Of a stretch of DNA of 64,000 bases, positions 25,741-34,399 are shown piece by piece; the first letter of the stretch is position 1; each line of letters begins with the position of its first letter. Made by a program: the position numbers and the translations under genes. Source of the stretch: an uncultured Eubacteriales bacterium (GTDB lineage Bacteria; Bacillota; Clostridia; Oscillospirales; Oscillospiraceae); NCBI GenBank assembly GCA_900545405.1, contig UQYT01000001.1, positions 186,001 to 250,000 of the forward strand, in the 5' to 3' direction. The notes under the pieces are model-generated. The model was not told the origin of the DNA, searched no databases, and was given only the letters and a program-made list of their open reading frames with translations.

Positions 25741-27585
25741 ATGTGCGGAATTGCCGGATTTTGTAACTTTGATGCAGACTTCCTTCAGGACGCGGAGGCC
25801 TGGACGCGGGTGCTTGTGGGGATGCGGACAGCGATAGCACATCGGGGCAGCGATCAGACCGGGGAATATCTGCGGCGTAACATAGGTCTGGCCCATACCC
25901 GGCTCTCCATCAGGGACCTGGCGGGCGGCGCGCAGCCGATGCTGCGCAGGCGGGGAAATCGTGAATATGCGATTGTCTACAACGGGGAGATCTACAACGC
26001 CGATGAGCTCAAGCGGGATCTGCTCAGCCGCGGCTGCGGCTTTGAGACCACCTGCGACACTGAGGTGATCCTGTACGGATACATGGAATACGGCATGGAG
26101 ATCGCAGAAAAGCTAAACGGCATCTTCGCCTTCGCTATATGGGACGGATATCGGGACACGCTCTTTCTCTGCCGGGACCGGCTGGGCGTAAAGCCGCTTT
26201 TTTATGACTTGAAGGGTCCGGACCTTGTATTCGGCTCCGAGCCCAAGGCACTTTTCGCCCACCCGCAGATACGGCCGGAGGCGGATATGGACAGCTTCAG
26301 GGAGATATTCGGCATAGGCCCGGCGAGGACGCCCGGCTGCGGGGTGTTCTGCGGACTGCGAGAGGTAAAGCCGGGCTGCATTCTGGAGTATTCCCGCGGC
26401 GGGATGAGGGAATATGCCTATTGGACCTTGCAGGCCAGGCCGCATACGGACAGCTATCAGCAGACGGTCGAGACCGTGTCCTGGCTGCTGCGGGACGCTG
26501 TGAAGAGGCAGCTGGTTTCAGACGTGCCCGTTTGCAGCTTTCTCTCGGGCGGGATAGATTCCAGTGTGGTCACGGCGATAGCGTCGCGTCAGCTGGCGGC
26601 GGAGGGCGTGGCGCTGAACACATTTTCCTTCGACTTCGCCCACAACGACACCTGCTTCCAGTCCAACGCCTTCCAGCCAACGCGCGACAGGCCGTATGTG
26701 GATCAGGTGCTGGAGCTCTACCCTCTTCATCACACCTATTTAGAGTGTGACGAGGCGACACTGGCAGATCTGCTGGACGACGCGGTGAGGATGAAGGACC
26801 TGCCCGGCATGACCGATGTGGACGCCTCCCTCCTCTACTTCTGCGGCCTGGTCAAGAGGCACAACAAGGTCGCGCTGACAGGCGAATGCGCGGATGAGAT
26901 ATTTGGCGGCTATCCCTGGTTCTATCGGGAGGAGCTGCTGAATGTGGACGGCTTCCCCTGGTCGGCGGACCTGTCGGCCAGGACGGCGCTGCTCTCGGAC
27001 GAGGCGATACGGACTCTGGACCTTGAGGACTATGTCAATGAGCGTTACCGGGACACGCTGGCGCAGGTCCCGGCTCTGCCGGGCGAGCCGGCGGAGGACC
27101 GGCGCAGGCGGGAGATGAGCTATCTCAATCTGCGCTGGTTCATGCAGACCCTGCTGGACCGGATGGACCGCGCAAGCATGGCCTGGGGCCTGGAGGCGCG
27201 TGTGCCCTTTGCGGACCACCGGATAGTGGAGTATGTCTACAACGTGCCCTGGAGCATGAAGTACAGAGACGGCATGGAAAAGCGGCTGCTCCGCGACGCC
27301 TGCAAGGACCTGCTGTCGCCCCAGCTGCTTTACCGCAAGAAGAGCCCTTATCCCAAGACCTACTCGCCGGTCTACGAGAATCTGCTCGCCGAGCGCTTCC
27401 GGCGGATGCTCTCCGACCCCAAAGCGCCCGTACACCGGTTCTTGGATAAGCGTAAGGCCGAGCGCTTCCTAGAGCAGCCCAAGGACTACGGCAGGCCGTG
27501 GTTCGGGCAGCTGATGGCGGGGCCGCAGATGATAGCTTATTTCCTGCAGATAAACTACTGGATGGAGCGCTACGGCATAGGCTGA
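25741..27585 (+). CDS. asnB: Asparagine synthase (glutamine-hydrolysing)
   Basis: The 614-aa enzyme makes asparagine from aspartate, glutamine and ATP. Cys2 (MCGIAGF) is the nucleophile of the N-terminal glutaminase domain, with DRLGVKPLFY and related contacts. The C-terminal synthetase domain has the ATP pyrophosphatase loop SGGIDSS. The start is ATG 25741 with GGGGTG upstream; longer in-frame extension upstream runs through the tRNA and is not coding. Some AsnB-like enzymes amidate other substrates such as cell-wall peptides, so asparagine is the likely but not certain product. Confidence 0.93.
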   Translation: MCGIAGFCNFDADFLQDAEAWTRVLVGMRTAIAHRGSDQTGEYLRRNIGLAHTRLSIRDLAGGAQPMLRRRGNREYAIVYNGEIYNADELKRDLLSRGCGFETTCDTEVILYGYMEYGMEIAEKLNGIFAFAIWDGYRDTLFLCRDRLGVKPLFYDLKGPDLVFGSEPKALFAHPQIRPEADMDSFREIFGIGPARTPGCGVFCGLREVKPGCILEYSRGGMREYAYWTLQARPHTDSYQQTVETVSWLLRDAVKRQLVSDVPVCSFLSGGIDSSVVTAIASRQLAAEGVALNTFSFDFAHNDTCFQSNAFQPTRDRPYVDQVLELYPLHHTYLECDEATLADLLDDAVRMKDLPGMTDVDASLLYFCGLVKRHNKVALTGECADEIFGGYPWFYREELLNVDGFPWSADLSARTALLSDEAIRTLDLEDYVNERYRDTLAQVPALPGEPAEDRRRREMSYLNLRWFMQTLLDRMDRASMAWGLEARVPFADHRIVEYVYNVPWSMKYRDGMEKRLLRDACKDLLSPQLLYRKKSPYPKTYSPVYENLLAERFRRMLSDPKAPVHRFLDKRKAERFLEQPKDYGRPWFGQLMAGPQMIAYFLQINYWMERYGIG

Positions 27586-27601
27586 TGCCGCAGCAGCATA
27601 A

Positions 27602-27635
27602 ACCGCCGGGGCAAAGCGGACTTTGCTCCGGCGGT
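27602..27635. terminator. Hairpin terminator between asnB and the AlgX-like gene
   Basis: A 15-bp stem (ACCGCCGG plus GCAAAG against CTTTGC plus CCGGCGGT, one G-T pair) with loop CGGA lies 16 bases after asnB. The gene on the other strand ends at 27684, so it may act in both directions. Confidence 0.7.
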
Positions 27636-27683
27636 CTTGATTTACATGCCTATTGATAACTGCTGTCCTCAGGGGCGGGAGGC

Positions 27684-28877
27684 TCACCAATAGCAGTCCG
27701 AGCCGTTGCCCTCGGCGTTCAGGAAGCTCAGGTCGTCACGGATGCAGACGACGACGTCGGGCTTGTACTGCTCTATGTACTCGGCCAGCCTTGCCCCGTC
27801 GAAGTAGCGGTAGTCGAGGTATCTCGCCTCGTCAAAGCTCGCCCAGAGGAGCGTCTCCATGGCGTTGGAGTAGCTGTCGCCCCAGAGCAGCAGGCGGGGC
27901 AGCTCAGGCCGGTCCGTGTCTATTATCGTCTCGCCCATGTCTCCGCCCATGTAGACGCCGTAGGAGATGAGCTCGCCCTCGGGCGGGACGGTGAACACCT
28001 CCGGCTCCACGGAAACGCCGTTGTCCGTTCTGGTGAACGGTATCTCCTCCGGCAGGTGCGAGATCACCAGCCGCTCGTCCGTGCCGTAGAGGCCGAAGAG
28101 CTTGCGGTCCAGCGAGCCGAGCACCGGGTTCGGCAGCTCCTCGAGGGAGAGCTCGGACTCGGAATAAACTCGCAGGTCAAGGCCCGTCGCCGCGTTCACA
28201 GCGTCCATGAGCGCGGTGTAGGCGGAGAGCATGCCGCGATAGCTGTAATGGTGGTCGGTGTTCAGATAGTACTCGCGCGGGCTGCCCTCGGCGGCGTAGG
28301 TCTCCCCCGCGTCAATGAGACGCAGCCCGGCGGCGGACATGGCCTCCTTGAAGGCGGCGGACATGGCGTCCAGATTTGCGGCGTGGTTGTCCATGTTCTC
28401 GGGGTAGTCGTCGCGGAAGTATGAGCTCTGCTCGGGTATGCACAGATAAAAGAGCGCGCCGCCGTTTGCCTCGACCACGGTCTCAAGCTCAGCCAGGGCT
28501 CCGACCTCCGACTCGGCCTCGTCGGTGAAATCCTGCGTTCCGGAACCGGTGTAGCCGTGGAACGGGAGCAGCAGTCCGTCGCCGACCACTATGTCGTTGA
28601 CCACCGGGCGGCCCAGGAGCAGGTTCAGCAGCGTCTGAGCCTTTATTAGGCGCGTGCGGGCGATGTACTGGTCGCCCAGGTACTCGTCCAGGTCGGTCAT
28701 ATAGCTGCCGTCCCAGAGATTCGAGGCGGCGGCCTCAGGCATAGGCGCGGCGCTGCGGTTTTCGTAGAAGAGAGAGTCGTAGGACGAGAATACGGCCCTG
28801 TACAGCGTTCCGGCGAAGGATGCGGCCATCGCGAGGGCGAGTATGGCCAGGAATCCGGCCTTGATACGTTTTTCCAT
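27684..28877 (-). CDS. AlgX/AlgJ-like (DHHW) SGNH-type extracellular acyltransfer protein
   Basis: The 397-aa protein has an N-terminal membrane anchor (residues 5-28) and an extracytoplasmic SGNH-hydrolase-like domain. The NTDHHYSYRGM segment supplies the Asp-His pair, and LLWGDSYSNAMETLL supplies the Ser of a GDS motif. Such proteins finish O-acetylation of cell-surface polymers using acyl groups exported by an MBOAT protein, and the MBOAT gene lies 13 bases upstream. I chose ATG 28877, eight bases after a GAGGGGG ribosome site, rather than a GTG three codons earlier. The acceptor polymer is unknown; no polymerase genes are adjacent. Confidence 0.82.
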   Translation of the reverse strand: MEKRIKAGFLAILALAMAASFAGTLYRAVFSSYDSLFYENRSAAPMPEAAASNLWDGSYMTDLDEYLGDQYIARTRLIKAQTLLNLLLGRPVVNDIVVGDGLLLPFHGYTGSGTQDFTDEAESEVGALAELETVVEANGGALFYLCIPEQSSYFRDDYPENMDNHAANLDAMSAAFKEAMSAAGLRLIDAGETYAAEGSPREYYLNTDHHYSYRGMLSAYTALMDAVNAATGLDLRVYSESELSLEELPNPVLGSLDRKLFGLYGTDERLVISHLPEEIPFTRTDNGVSVEPEVFTVPPEGELISYGVYMGGDMGETIIDTDRPELPRLLLWGDSYSNAMETLLWASFDEARYLDYRYFDGARLAEYIEQYKPDVVVCIRDDLSFLNAEGNGSDCYW

Positions 28878-28890
28878 GCTCCGCACCCCC

Positions 28891-30243
28891 TCAGAACCTG
28901 AAATAGATGAACGGGTTGAAGCCCGCGGCGAGCAGAGAGCTCACGGCGAGGCCGAACACGGCCAGCGCGAGGAAACAGTTCCAGAGCCCCAGCCGCTTTT
29001 TGAGCGCCGGATATACGGGCGCGGCGAGGATGGCGCCGAGCAGCAGCTCCGGCCAGAGCTCGGAGAGCCAATAGGTCGCCTCTCCCGACCACAGCGGGCC
29101 GGAAAAGAGCGCGGCAAAGTAGTCAAGCGCCTCCTTCGGGCCGGATGCGCGGAACCAGACCCAGCCCAGCATGACGACCAGCAGCGTCAGCACATGCCTC
29201 AGCGCCGCGGGCAGCCGGGCGAAGGCGCCGCGCCAGACATAGCGCTCGCCTATCAGGAAGGCCGCGTACCAGAGGCCCCAGATGAGGAAGTTCCAGTCCG
29301 CGCCGTGCCAGAAGCCGGTCAGCGCCCAGACGATGAGCAGGTTCAGGATATTCCGCGGCAGAGAGCGCCGGCTCCCGCCGAGGGGTATGTACAGGTAGTC
29401 CCGGAACCAGCCTGAGAGCGTCATGTGCCAGCGCCTCCAGAACTCCGTGACGGAACCGGAGATGTAGGGATAGTTGAAGTTCTCCGGCAGGCGGAAGCCG
29501 AAAAGCCTGCCCAGTCCGATGGCCATGTCGGAGTAGCCGGAGAAGTCGTAATAGATGTGCAGCGTGTAGGCTATCATGCCTAGCCACGCGAGGCCGGCGG
29601 AGAGCTCGTCGGACGTGCAGGCAAAGGCGCGGTCGGAGAGCTCGGCCAGAGCGTTTGAGAGTATGCACTTCTTGCCGAGGCCGAAGATGAAGCGCGCGGC
29701 CCCCTCCGCGGCGCCGTCCAGGGTCTCACGGCGCTCGTTCATGTCCAGGGCGACGTCTGTATAGCGGACTATCGGCCCGGCGATAAGCTGCGGGAAGAAG
29801 GAGATGTACAGCGCCACCTGCGCCAGCGAGCGGTTGGGCGGCGTGTCGCCGCGGTAGACGTCCACTACGTAGCTCAGGCCCTGGAAGGTGAAGAAGGAGA
29901 TGCCTATGGGCAGGGTTATCTCCGGCAGGGGTATGCCGAAGACACCCGCGGCGAACCCGGCGTATTTGAACCAGAAGAGCAGCGCCAGGTGCAGAGTGAC
30001 GGCGGCGGCGAGCAAGGCCTTCCGTCTCCGCACACGCGGCAGCAGCAGGCCCGCGCCCCAGTCGAGCAGTACGGAAAAGAGCAGCAGCGGCAGGGCGCGC
30101 AGTCCGGCACAGGCGTAGAAAAAGAGGCTCGCGGCGAGCAGCACAAAATTCCGGCCGCCGCGAAAGCGCCCGGGGACGATGAAGTACAGAGCTATGACCA
30201 CCGTCAGGAAGAAAAAGAGAAAGCTGACGCTGCTGAAAACCAA
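28891..30243 (-). CDS. MBOAT family O-acyltransferase
   Basis: This polytopic membrane protein (450 aa, about 10-11 helices) is of the AlgI/DltB type. It moves acyl groups across the membrane for modification of surface polysaccharide or teichoic acid. The family core VTEFWRRWHMTLSGWFRDYLY and the catalytic His in TGFWHGADWNFL are present. The start is a TTG at 30243, giving MVFSSVSFLFFF as in relatives, with GGAGG seven bases upstream; the ATG at 30264 would add an atypical glycine-rich tail. It heads a two-gene operon with the AlgX-like partner. No DltA or DltC is nearby, so D-alanylation is unlikely. Confidence 0.9.
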   Translation of the reverse strand: MVFSSVSFLFFFLTVVIALYFIVPGRFRGGRNFVLLAASLFFYACAGLRALPLLLFSVLLDWGAGLLLPRVRRRKALLAAAVTLHLALLFWFKYAGFAAGVFGIPLPEITLPIGISFFTFQGLSYVVDVYRGDTPPNRSLAQVALYISFFPQLIAGPIVRYTDVALDMNERRETLDGAAEGAARFIFGLGKKCILSNALAELSDRAFACTSDELSAGLAWLGMIAYTLHIYYDFSGYSDMAIGLGRLFGFRLPENFNYPYISGSVTEFWRRWHMTLSGWFRDYLYIPLGGSRRSLPRNILNLLIVWALTGFWHGADWNFLIWGLWYAAFLIGERYVWRGAFARLPAALRHVLTLLVVMLGWVWFRASGPKEALDYFAALFSGPLWSGEATYWLSELWPELLLGAILAAPVYPALKKRLGLWNCFLALAVFGLAVSSLLAAGFNPFIYFRF

Positions 30244-30313
30244 TGCAAGCCCTCCGCCGTGCATAAAATAGGCCGAGCCGCAGCTTTGGTCGCGCCGCTC
30301 GGCACCTCAGTAA

Positions 30314-30337
30314 GCCGCGAAGCGTTGGTTTCGCGGC
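30314..30337 (-). repeat. Hairpin in the leader of the MBOAT operon
   Basis: GCCGCGAA (30314-30321) and TTCGCGGC (30330-30337) form a perfect 8-bp stem with an 8-nt loop, inside the roughly 105-nt leader between promoter and TTG start. Its role is unknown. Confidence 0.5.
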
Positions 30338-30356
30338 ATTTTGTCGATTTAAGGTC

Positions 30357-30385
30357 ATTATATTCGCGCAGCCTGGCAAAGTCAA
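30357..30385 (-). promoter_or_regulatory. Sigma-A promoter of the MBOAT operon
   Basis: On the minus strand -35 TTGACT (30380-30385) and a perfect -10 TATAAT (30357-30362) are separated by 17 bases. The -35 box touches the end of the terminator hairpin of the upstream gene. Confidence 0.8.
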
Positions 30386-30413
30386 GCAGGCGCCTAGAGC
30401 CAAGCGCCTGCTT
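30384..30413 (-). terminator. Candidate terminator after the SdpI-like gene
   Basis: A perfect 10-base inverted repeat (AAGCAGGCGC and GCGCCTGCTT) lies six bases beyond the stop. The T-run is short (TTGACTTTG), so termination may be partial. Confidence 0.55.
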
Positions 30414-30418
30414 ACTCC

Positions 30419-31090
30419 TCAGCCCTTATAGGCTGCAACGGCTATGCAGCTCAACGCCATGGCAGCAAGCGCGGCGGCTATAGCCGCTGCGCCGGACACC
30501 ATCGGGATGAGCGTTATCAGCAGCAGCGCCGCCCCGGCGCAGAGCATGACCCTGCCGGCGTAGCGCTGGGTCTTGTGCCAGGCCTCATCGCTCGAGAGCG
30601 AGTACTTGGTCCGGGCGCCGGTGAGCGAATTTCGCCGGAGCTTGGGAAACTGGTTCCCGGCTGCGATAAAGGTCAGCGCGATGACCGCAGCGCCCAGTTT
30701 TAACAGAAACCCGGAGTCCAGTGTACTGCCTGCGCCGGAGCTGTACACGAAATTAAACGCCATACCAGTGAACAGCAGGCACATGAACGCCTGCGTCCAT
30801 TTCATTATCCGCTCCACCGTCTGCGTGTTCTGCTCCGACTCCGATTTGGAGACGGAACATATCATCTTTCTCAGTCCGATTCCGAACAGCAGCCCGAAGT
30901 AGCCGATAACGCTGATGAGTACCGTGTCGAACGAAAAACGGCCCGCGAACCTGTCGGCCTCGCCCGAGGCGTTCCAGTGCACGGGCACCGTCTCCGGCAT
31001 GAACGGCAGGCGGAGCAGATAGTACACCAGAGGCAGGCCGCAGAATATGAGCTCGAGTATGAGCACTTCCCTGTCGGTGAGTCTTTTCAT
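30419..31090 (-). CDS. SdpI/YhfL-family (DUF1648) membrane protein
   Basis: This 223-aa polytopic protein starts with a DUF1648 segment (PETVPVHWNASGEADRF). It ends with the SdpI-family region KLRRNSLTGARTKYSLSSDEAWHKTQRYAGR. In Bacillus SdpI protects against the SDP toxin and sequesters the ArsR-type repressor SdpR at the membrane. An ArsR-family gene overlaps this gene by 4 bases, so the pair looks like sdpRI. No SDP toxin gene (sdpC type) is adjacent. The function could therefore be immunity to a neighbour's toxin, or envelope sensing. Confidence 0.85.
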   Translation of the reverse strand: MKRLTDREVLILELIFCGLPLVYYLLRLPFMPETVPVHWNASGEADRFAGRFSFDTVLISVIGYFGLLFGIGLRKMICSVSKSESEQNTQTVERIMKWTQAFMCLLFTGMAFNFVYSSGAGSTLDSGFLLKLGAAVIALTFIAAGNQFPKLRRNSLTGARTKYSLSSDEAWHKTQRYAGRVMLCAGAALLLITLIPMVSGAAAIAAALAAMALSCIAVAAYKG

Positions 31091-31374
31091 GTCCGCACCT
31101 CGCTCTCGCTTTGCGCGCTGGTCAGACCGCTCAGAAAAACCATGGCGTCCTCCAGCACGCTGGTGTTCAGTTCATAGTAGATATACTTCCCCACGCGCTC
31201 GTCCCGCACCAGTCCGGCCTCTCGCAGAACGGCCAGATGCCGGGACACCGCCGCGCTGGAGATTGAAAAATTATCTGAAATATCTCCAGCGGATAGATTA
31301 CCATTTTTAAGGAGCTGGAGTATGCTCCTCCTGGTCGGATCGGCCAGAGCGCGCATCGTCTCTTGCAAGCCCAT
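31087..31374 (-). CDS. ArsR-family repressor (SdpR-like)
   Basis: This 95-aa winged-helix repressor has the helix-turn-helix SISSAAVSRHLAVLREAGLV and the beginning ALADPTRRSILQLLKNG. The Cys residues typical of metal sensors of the ArsR/SmtB type are absent, so it is not a metal regulator. Its partner is the SdpI-like protein immediately downstream. I chose ATG 31374 with GAGGT upstream. A perfect palindrome sits over the expected transcription start, consistent with autorepression. Confidence 0.88.
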   Translation of the reverse strand: MGLQETMRALADPTRRSILQLLKNGNLSAGDISDNFSISSAAVSRHLAVLREAGLVRDERVGKYIYYELNTSVLEDAMVFLSGLTSAQSESEVRT

Positions 31375-31387
31375 TGCCACACCTCAT

Positions 31388-31435
31388 TTAACAATATTGT
31401 TAATTGATATTATCATCTATTTGCCCGTGAGTCAA
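31388..31435 (-). promoter_or_regulatory. Promoter and palindromic operator of the SdpRI-like operon
   Basis: On the minus strand -35 TTGACT (31430-31435) and -10 TAATAT (31407-31412) are 17 bases apart. The perfect 16-bp palindrome TTAACAATATTGTTAA (31388-31403) follows the -10 box and covers the start point. That is where an ArsR-type repressor would block initiation. Confidence 0.8.
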
Positions 31436-31582
31436 GTCACTTTATACATGTTTATACGCTTATGTGCGCCGACGTTTATGCATTTTATTGAAAATACTGT
31501 TGAATTTTGCTGAAATATGTGTTAGCCTAATTAAGTAAAGCAATTATGCCGGCGCTTCCCCTTATTTTATGAAAGGGTGATT

Positions 31583-33661
31583 ATGTTGAAACGAGTCCTC
31601 TGTTTCTCTCTGCTGGTTGTATTTGTTCTAATGCTTACGGTTCCATCATTTGCCATCAGGTCCGGCGGTCAGGAGGCGCTTGACTTCACCTCCAGGACCC
31701 CGGAGGAGCACGGTGAAGGCTGGGATTGGGACCCCGGAACCAGGACGCTCACATTGAGCGGACTGGGTCTTTACGTTTCAGGCGTTAAACCTCGGGTCGA
31801 GCCCGGTGCGCTGATACTCCCGGGAGGTTCGACCATAGCTCTTTCGGAGGGGAGCGAAAACTCCATCGTGTTCGACATCAGCTCGTGCACGACAGATAAT
31901 GCATACGGTATTTATTGCAACGGCCAGCTGACCATCACAGGCGCAGGCCGGCTTTCTGTTGAAGTGGCGGGCACGAACACCCAGAACAGCTACGGCGTAT
32001 ACGCTATTGGTGATATAACGATACAAGGCGGCGCGGAAGTCTCTGCATCCGCTGGGGATGTTCAAGAGGTAAACGGCCTGCAATCCTCCGGCGTTATATC
32101 GCTCGGCAGCCTGTCTGTTTGCGAGGCGGCGCTCACGGCTGTGAGCTTATCCGGGGAGAACGCCGCTGAGAGCTGCGGCATCAGCTCAGGTTGGAACGTC
32201 AATCTTGAGAACGCCGCAGTCGTCGCTTATGGCGGGACCGCTTCAGAGGCCAGCTTCGGCATCAACAGCGTCTACGGCATGGTGATATCCGGCGGCAAGC
32301 TGATATCCACCGGCGCTGAGTCGGGCTCCGTGAGCGCCGGGGTATGCTGCGGCGGCGGTGCAGAGATATCGGCAGGCGCTGATGTATATGTTTATGGTGA
32401 TAGCGCTGCTGTCAGCTCAGGGCTCGACGCCTCCAAGGGGCTGGTGAGTATTTCGGGCGACTCCACCCGCGCTTTGTTCTTCGGCGGCGCGGAGCCCGAG
32501 AGCGTGCTGATGGCGAGGTCGGCTGACTGCTCAACGCTCGTGGGCGGCCTCTGTGCCGGTTCTCTGAGCATATCCGGAGGCATGGTGCTTGCCGGTTCCG
32601 CCTCCGGTTCAGGCGGGGCCATACTCAGCAGCGGCGAGGTGTGCATAAGCGGCGGTCAGGTGACAACCATATCCGGCGGCGAGGATAGCCTGTTCAGCGT
32701 CGCAGGGCCAAACGGCGGCCTTTGTCCGGGTGCCCTAACCGTCAGTGGAGGCAGCTTCAACGCCTCGGTAGCGCAATATGCGGCGGATACGCTCAACTTC
32801 GAGGTCAGCCGCGGCGACGGGCGCTTTGCATACTTTAAGACGGCCGAGGAGGCGCTGGAATACGCCGGGGACGCCGACGGCGTCGTCATAAGGGGCGTGG
32901 GCGCCAGTGCGGGCCTGCGCAGCTGCTCCGTCAGCATCTCCTCAGACGGTGAAACTGTGGACTTCACCCGCGTGCTGCCAGAGGGCTTCACGGTCACGCT
33001 GCCCGCCGCCCCGACGAGGTCCGGGTACATCTTCCTCGGCTGGTGCGGGAGCGGGGCCACTTATGGCGCCGGCGATGTGGTCACGGTCGTGGGCGACGTG
33101 GACTTCGTCCCCAGCTGGTGCAGCCTGCCCCTTCTGGTGGAGCCTGAGCCGGAGCCGGAGCAGAGTGAACCGGCGGCGGTGTTTGCGGACGTGTCTGAGG
33201 CGGACTGGTTTTTCGAGGCCGTCGAGTATGTCAGCTCCGCGGGGCTGATGCAAGGCGTGGCTCCCGGGCAGTTTGCTCCGGACGTCGGGCTTAGCCGCGC
33301 AATGTTCTGGACGGTGCTCGCCCGCGCCGAAGGCGTGGACACCGACGCCGGAGCGCTCTGGTACTCCTGTGCACAGGAGTGGGCGGCGGACTGCGGCATC
33401 TCCGACTGCACGGAACCCGAGGCCTCCATCACGCGCGAGCAGCTGGTCACGATGCTATACCGCCTGTGCGGTGAGCCGGGGAACTCGGCTGCGCTGGACG
33501 CGCCCGACTCCGGGGCCGTCAGCTCCTGGGCCCGCGGGGCCATGGCCTGGGCGCTCGAGCTCGGCCTGATAGAGGGCGACGAGACAGGCGCAATCCGTCC
33601 AGCAGACACGGCTACCCGTGCGGAGGCGGCCGCGATACTTATGCGGCTGGCGCAAAACTGA
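31583..33661 (+). CDS. Secreted S-layer-homology surface protein with repeat-rich N-terminal region
   Basis: The 692-aa precursor has a signal peptide (cleavage near PSFA). A long Gly/Ser-rich region follows (about residues 60-450) with many SGG and ISGG turns, as in parallel beta-helix or carbohydrate-binding domains. Next comes an InlB-type repeat (LPAAPTRSGYIFLGWCGSG near residue 475). Three C-terminal SLH units run from FADVSEADWFFEAVEYV to the end and would anchor it to secondary cell-wall polymer. The ATG at 31583 has AAAGGG upstream. Genes on either side are unrelated, and a terminator follows closely. It probably acts as an adhesin or in glycan binding; nothing catalytic is recognised. 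Confidence 0.82.
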   Translation: MLKRVLCFSLLVVFVLMLTVPSFAIRSGGQEALDFTSRTPEEHGEGWDWDPGTRTLTLSGLGLYVSGVKPRVEPGALILPGGSTIALSEGSENSIVFDISSCTTDNAYGIYCNGQLTITGAGRLSVEVAGTNTQNSYGVYAIGDITIQGGAEVSASAGDVQEVNGLQSSGVISLGSLSVCEAALTAVSLSGENAAESCGISSGWNVNLENAAVVAYGGTASEASFGINSVYGMVISGGKLISTGAESGSVSAGVCCGGGAEISAGADVYVYGDSAAVSSGLDASKGLVSISGDSTRALFFGGAEPESVLMARSADCSTLVGGLCAGSLSISGGMVLAGSASGSGGAILSSGEVCISGGQVTTISGGEDSLFSVAGPNGGLCPGALTVSGGSFNASVAQYAADTLNFEVSRGDGRFAYFKTAEEALEYAGDADGVVIRGVGASAGLRSCSVSISSDGETVDFTRVLPEGFTVTLPAAPTRSGYIFLGWCGSGATYGAGDVVTVVGDVDFVPSWCSLPLLVEPEPEPEQSEPAAVFADVSEADWFFEAVEYVSSAGLMQGVAPGQFAPDVGLSRAMFWTVLARAEGVDTDAGALWYSCAQEWAADCGISDCTEPEASITREQLVTMLYRLCGEPGNSAALDAPDSGAVSSWARGAMAWALELGLIEGDETGAIRPADTATRAEAAAILMRLAQN

Positions 33662-33670
33662 AAAAAGCAC

Positions 33671-33702
33671 GTGGGGCAGGCAAAAGCCTGTCCCACTTCT
33701 TT
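33671..33702. terminator. Bidirectional terminator after the SLH gene
   Basis: An 11-bp stem (GTGGGGCAGGC/GCCTGTCCCAC, one G-T pair) with loop AAAA is preceded by AAAAAA and followed by TTCTTT. It also serves the recombinase gene that ends here on the other strand. Confidence 0.85.
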
Positions 33703-34294
33703 ATGATATATCTTTCAATCGCCGGTAAAATGTGGCCGGTCTCATGCCAGTCTGCTGCAGCGCGGAGGCGAAATCTATCTCCTTATTGCGCCAGCTGGAG
33801 ACGACCTCCTCAAAATTCTCAGGCAGGGGCAGGGCCGGGCGGCCGAAGGGCACGCCGCGGGCCTTTGCGGCTGCTATGCCCTCCGCCTGGCGCTGGCGGA
33901 TATTCTCGCGCTCGTTTTGAGCCACAAAGGATAGTATCTGCAGCACCAGGTCCGCTATAAAGGTGCCCATCAGGTCCTTGCCGCTGCGGGTGTCGAGAAG
34001 CGGCATGTCCAGCACCACTATATCAACGCCCTTTTCCTTGGTCAACAGCCGCCACTGCTCGAGTATCTCGCCGTAGTTGCGGCCCAGGCGGTCTATGCTC
34101 TTCACATACAGCAGGTCGTCCCGCTTGAGCCGCCTCAGCATGCGGCGGTATTCCGGGCGCTCAAAATCCTTGCCCGACTGCTTGTCTACAAAAAGATTGC
34201 ACTCCGGCACCTTGCAGCTCCTGAGAGCCACCAGCTGCCGGTCCTCGTTCTGGTCCGCGCTGGAAACGCGGATGTAGCCGTAAACCTTGCTCAT
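33701..34294 (-). CDS. Serine recombinase (resolvase/invertase family)
   Basis: This 197-aa protein has the resolvase catalytic domain, with Ser11 in YIRVSSADQ, the Arg-rich DRLGRNYGEI segment and the long E helix (FVAQNERENIRQRQAEGI). A short C-terminal helix-turn-helix (LQQTGMRPATFYRRLKDI) follows. A GGAGG ribosome site lies nine bases before the start. It stands alone: no transposase, res-site repeats or inverted-repeat-bounded segment are evident around it. It may be a remnant of a mobile element or act on a distant invertible segment. Confidence 0.9.
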   Translation of the reverse strand: MSKVYGYIRVSSADQNEDRQLVALRSCKVPECNLFVDKQSGKDFERPEYRRMLRRLKRDDLLYVKSIDRLGRNYGEILEQWRLLTKEKGVDIVVLDMPLLDTRSGKDLMGTFIADLVLQILSFVAQNERENIRQRQAEGIAAAKARGVPFGRPALPLPENFEEVVSSWRNKEIDFASALQQTGMRPATFYRRLKDIS

Positions 34295-34399
34295 AACTTA
34301 TTGGACCTCCTTCGCTATGCCGTCGTCCACCTTAGCATACGTTGGAGCCTGGGGGATCTGACCGCCGCGCCGGGTTTTGCATGGTGCGGCGGTGCTATG

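Noticed and set aside
33701..34294. Prophage or insertion sequence containing the recombinase
   Set aside because: No structural phage genes, transposase, target duplication or terminal inverted repeats flank it.
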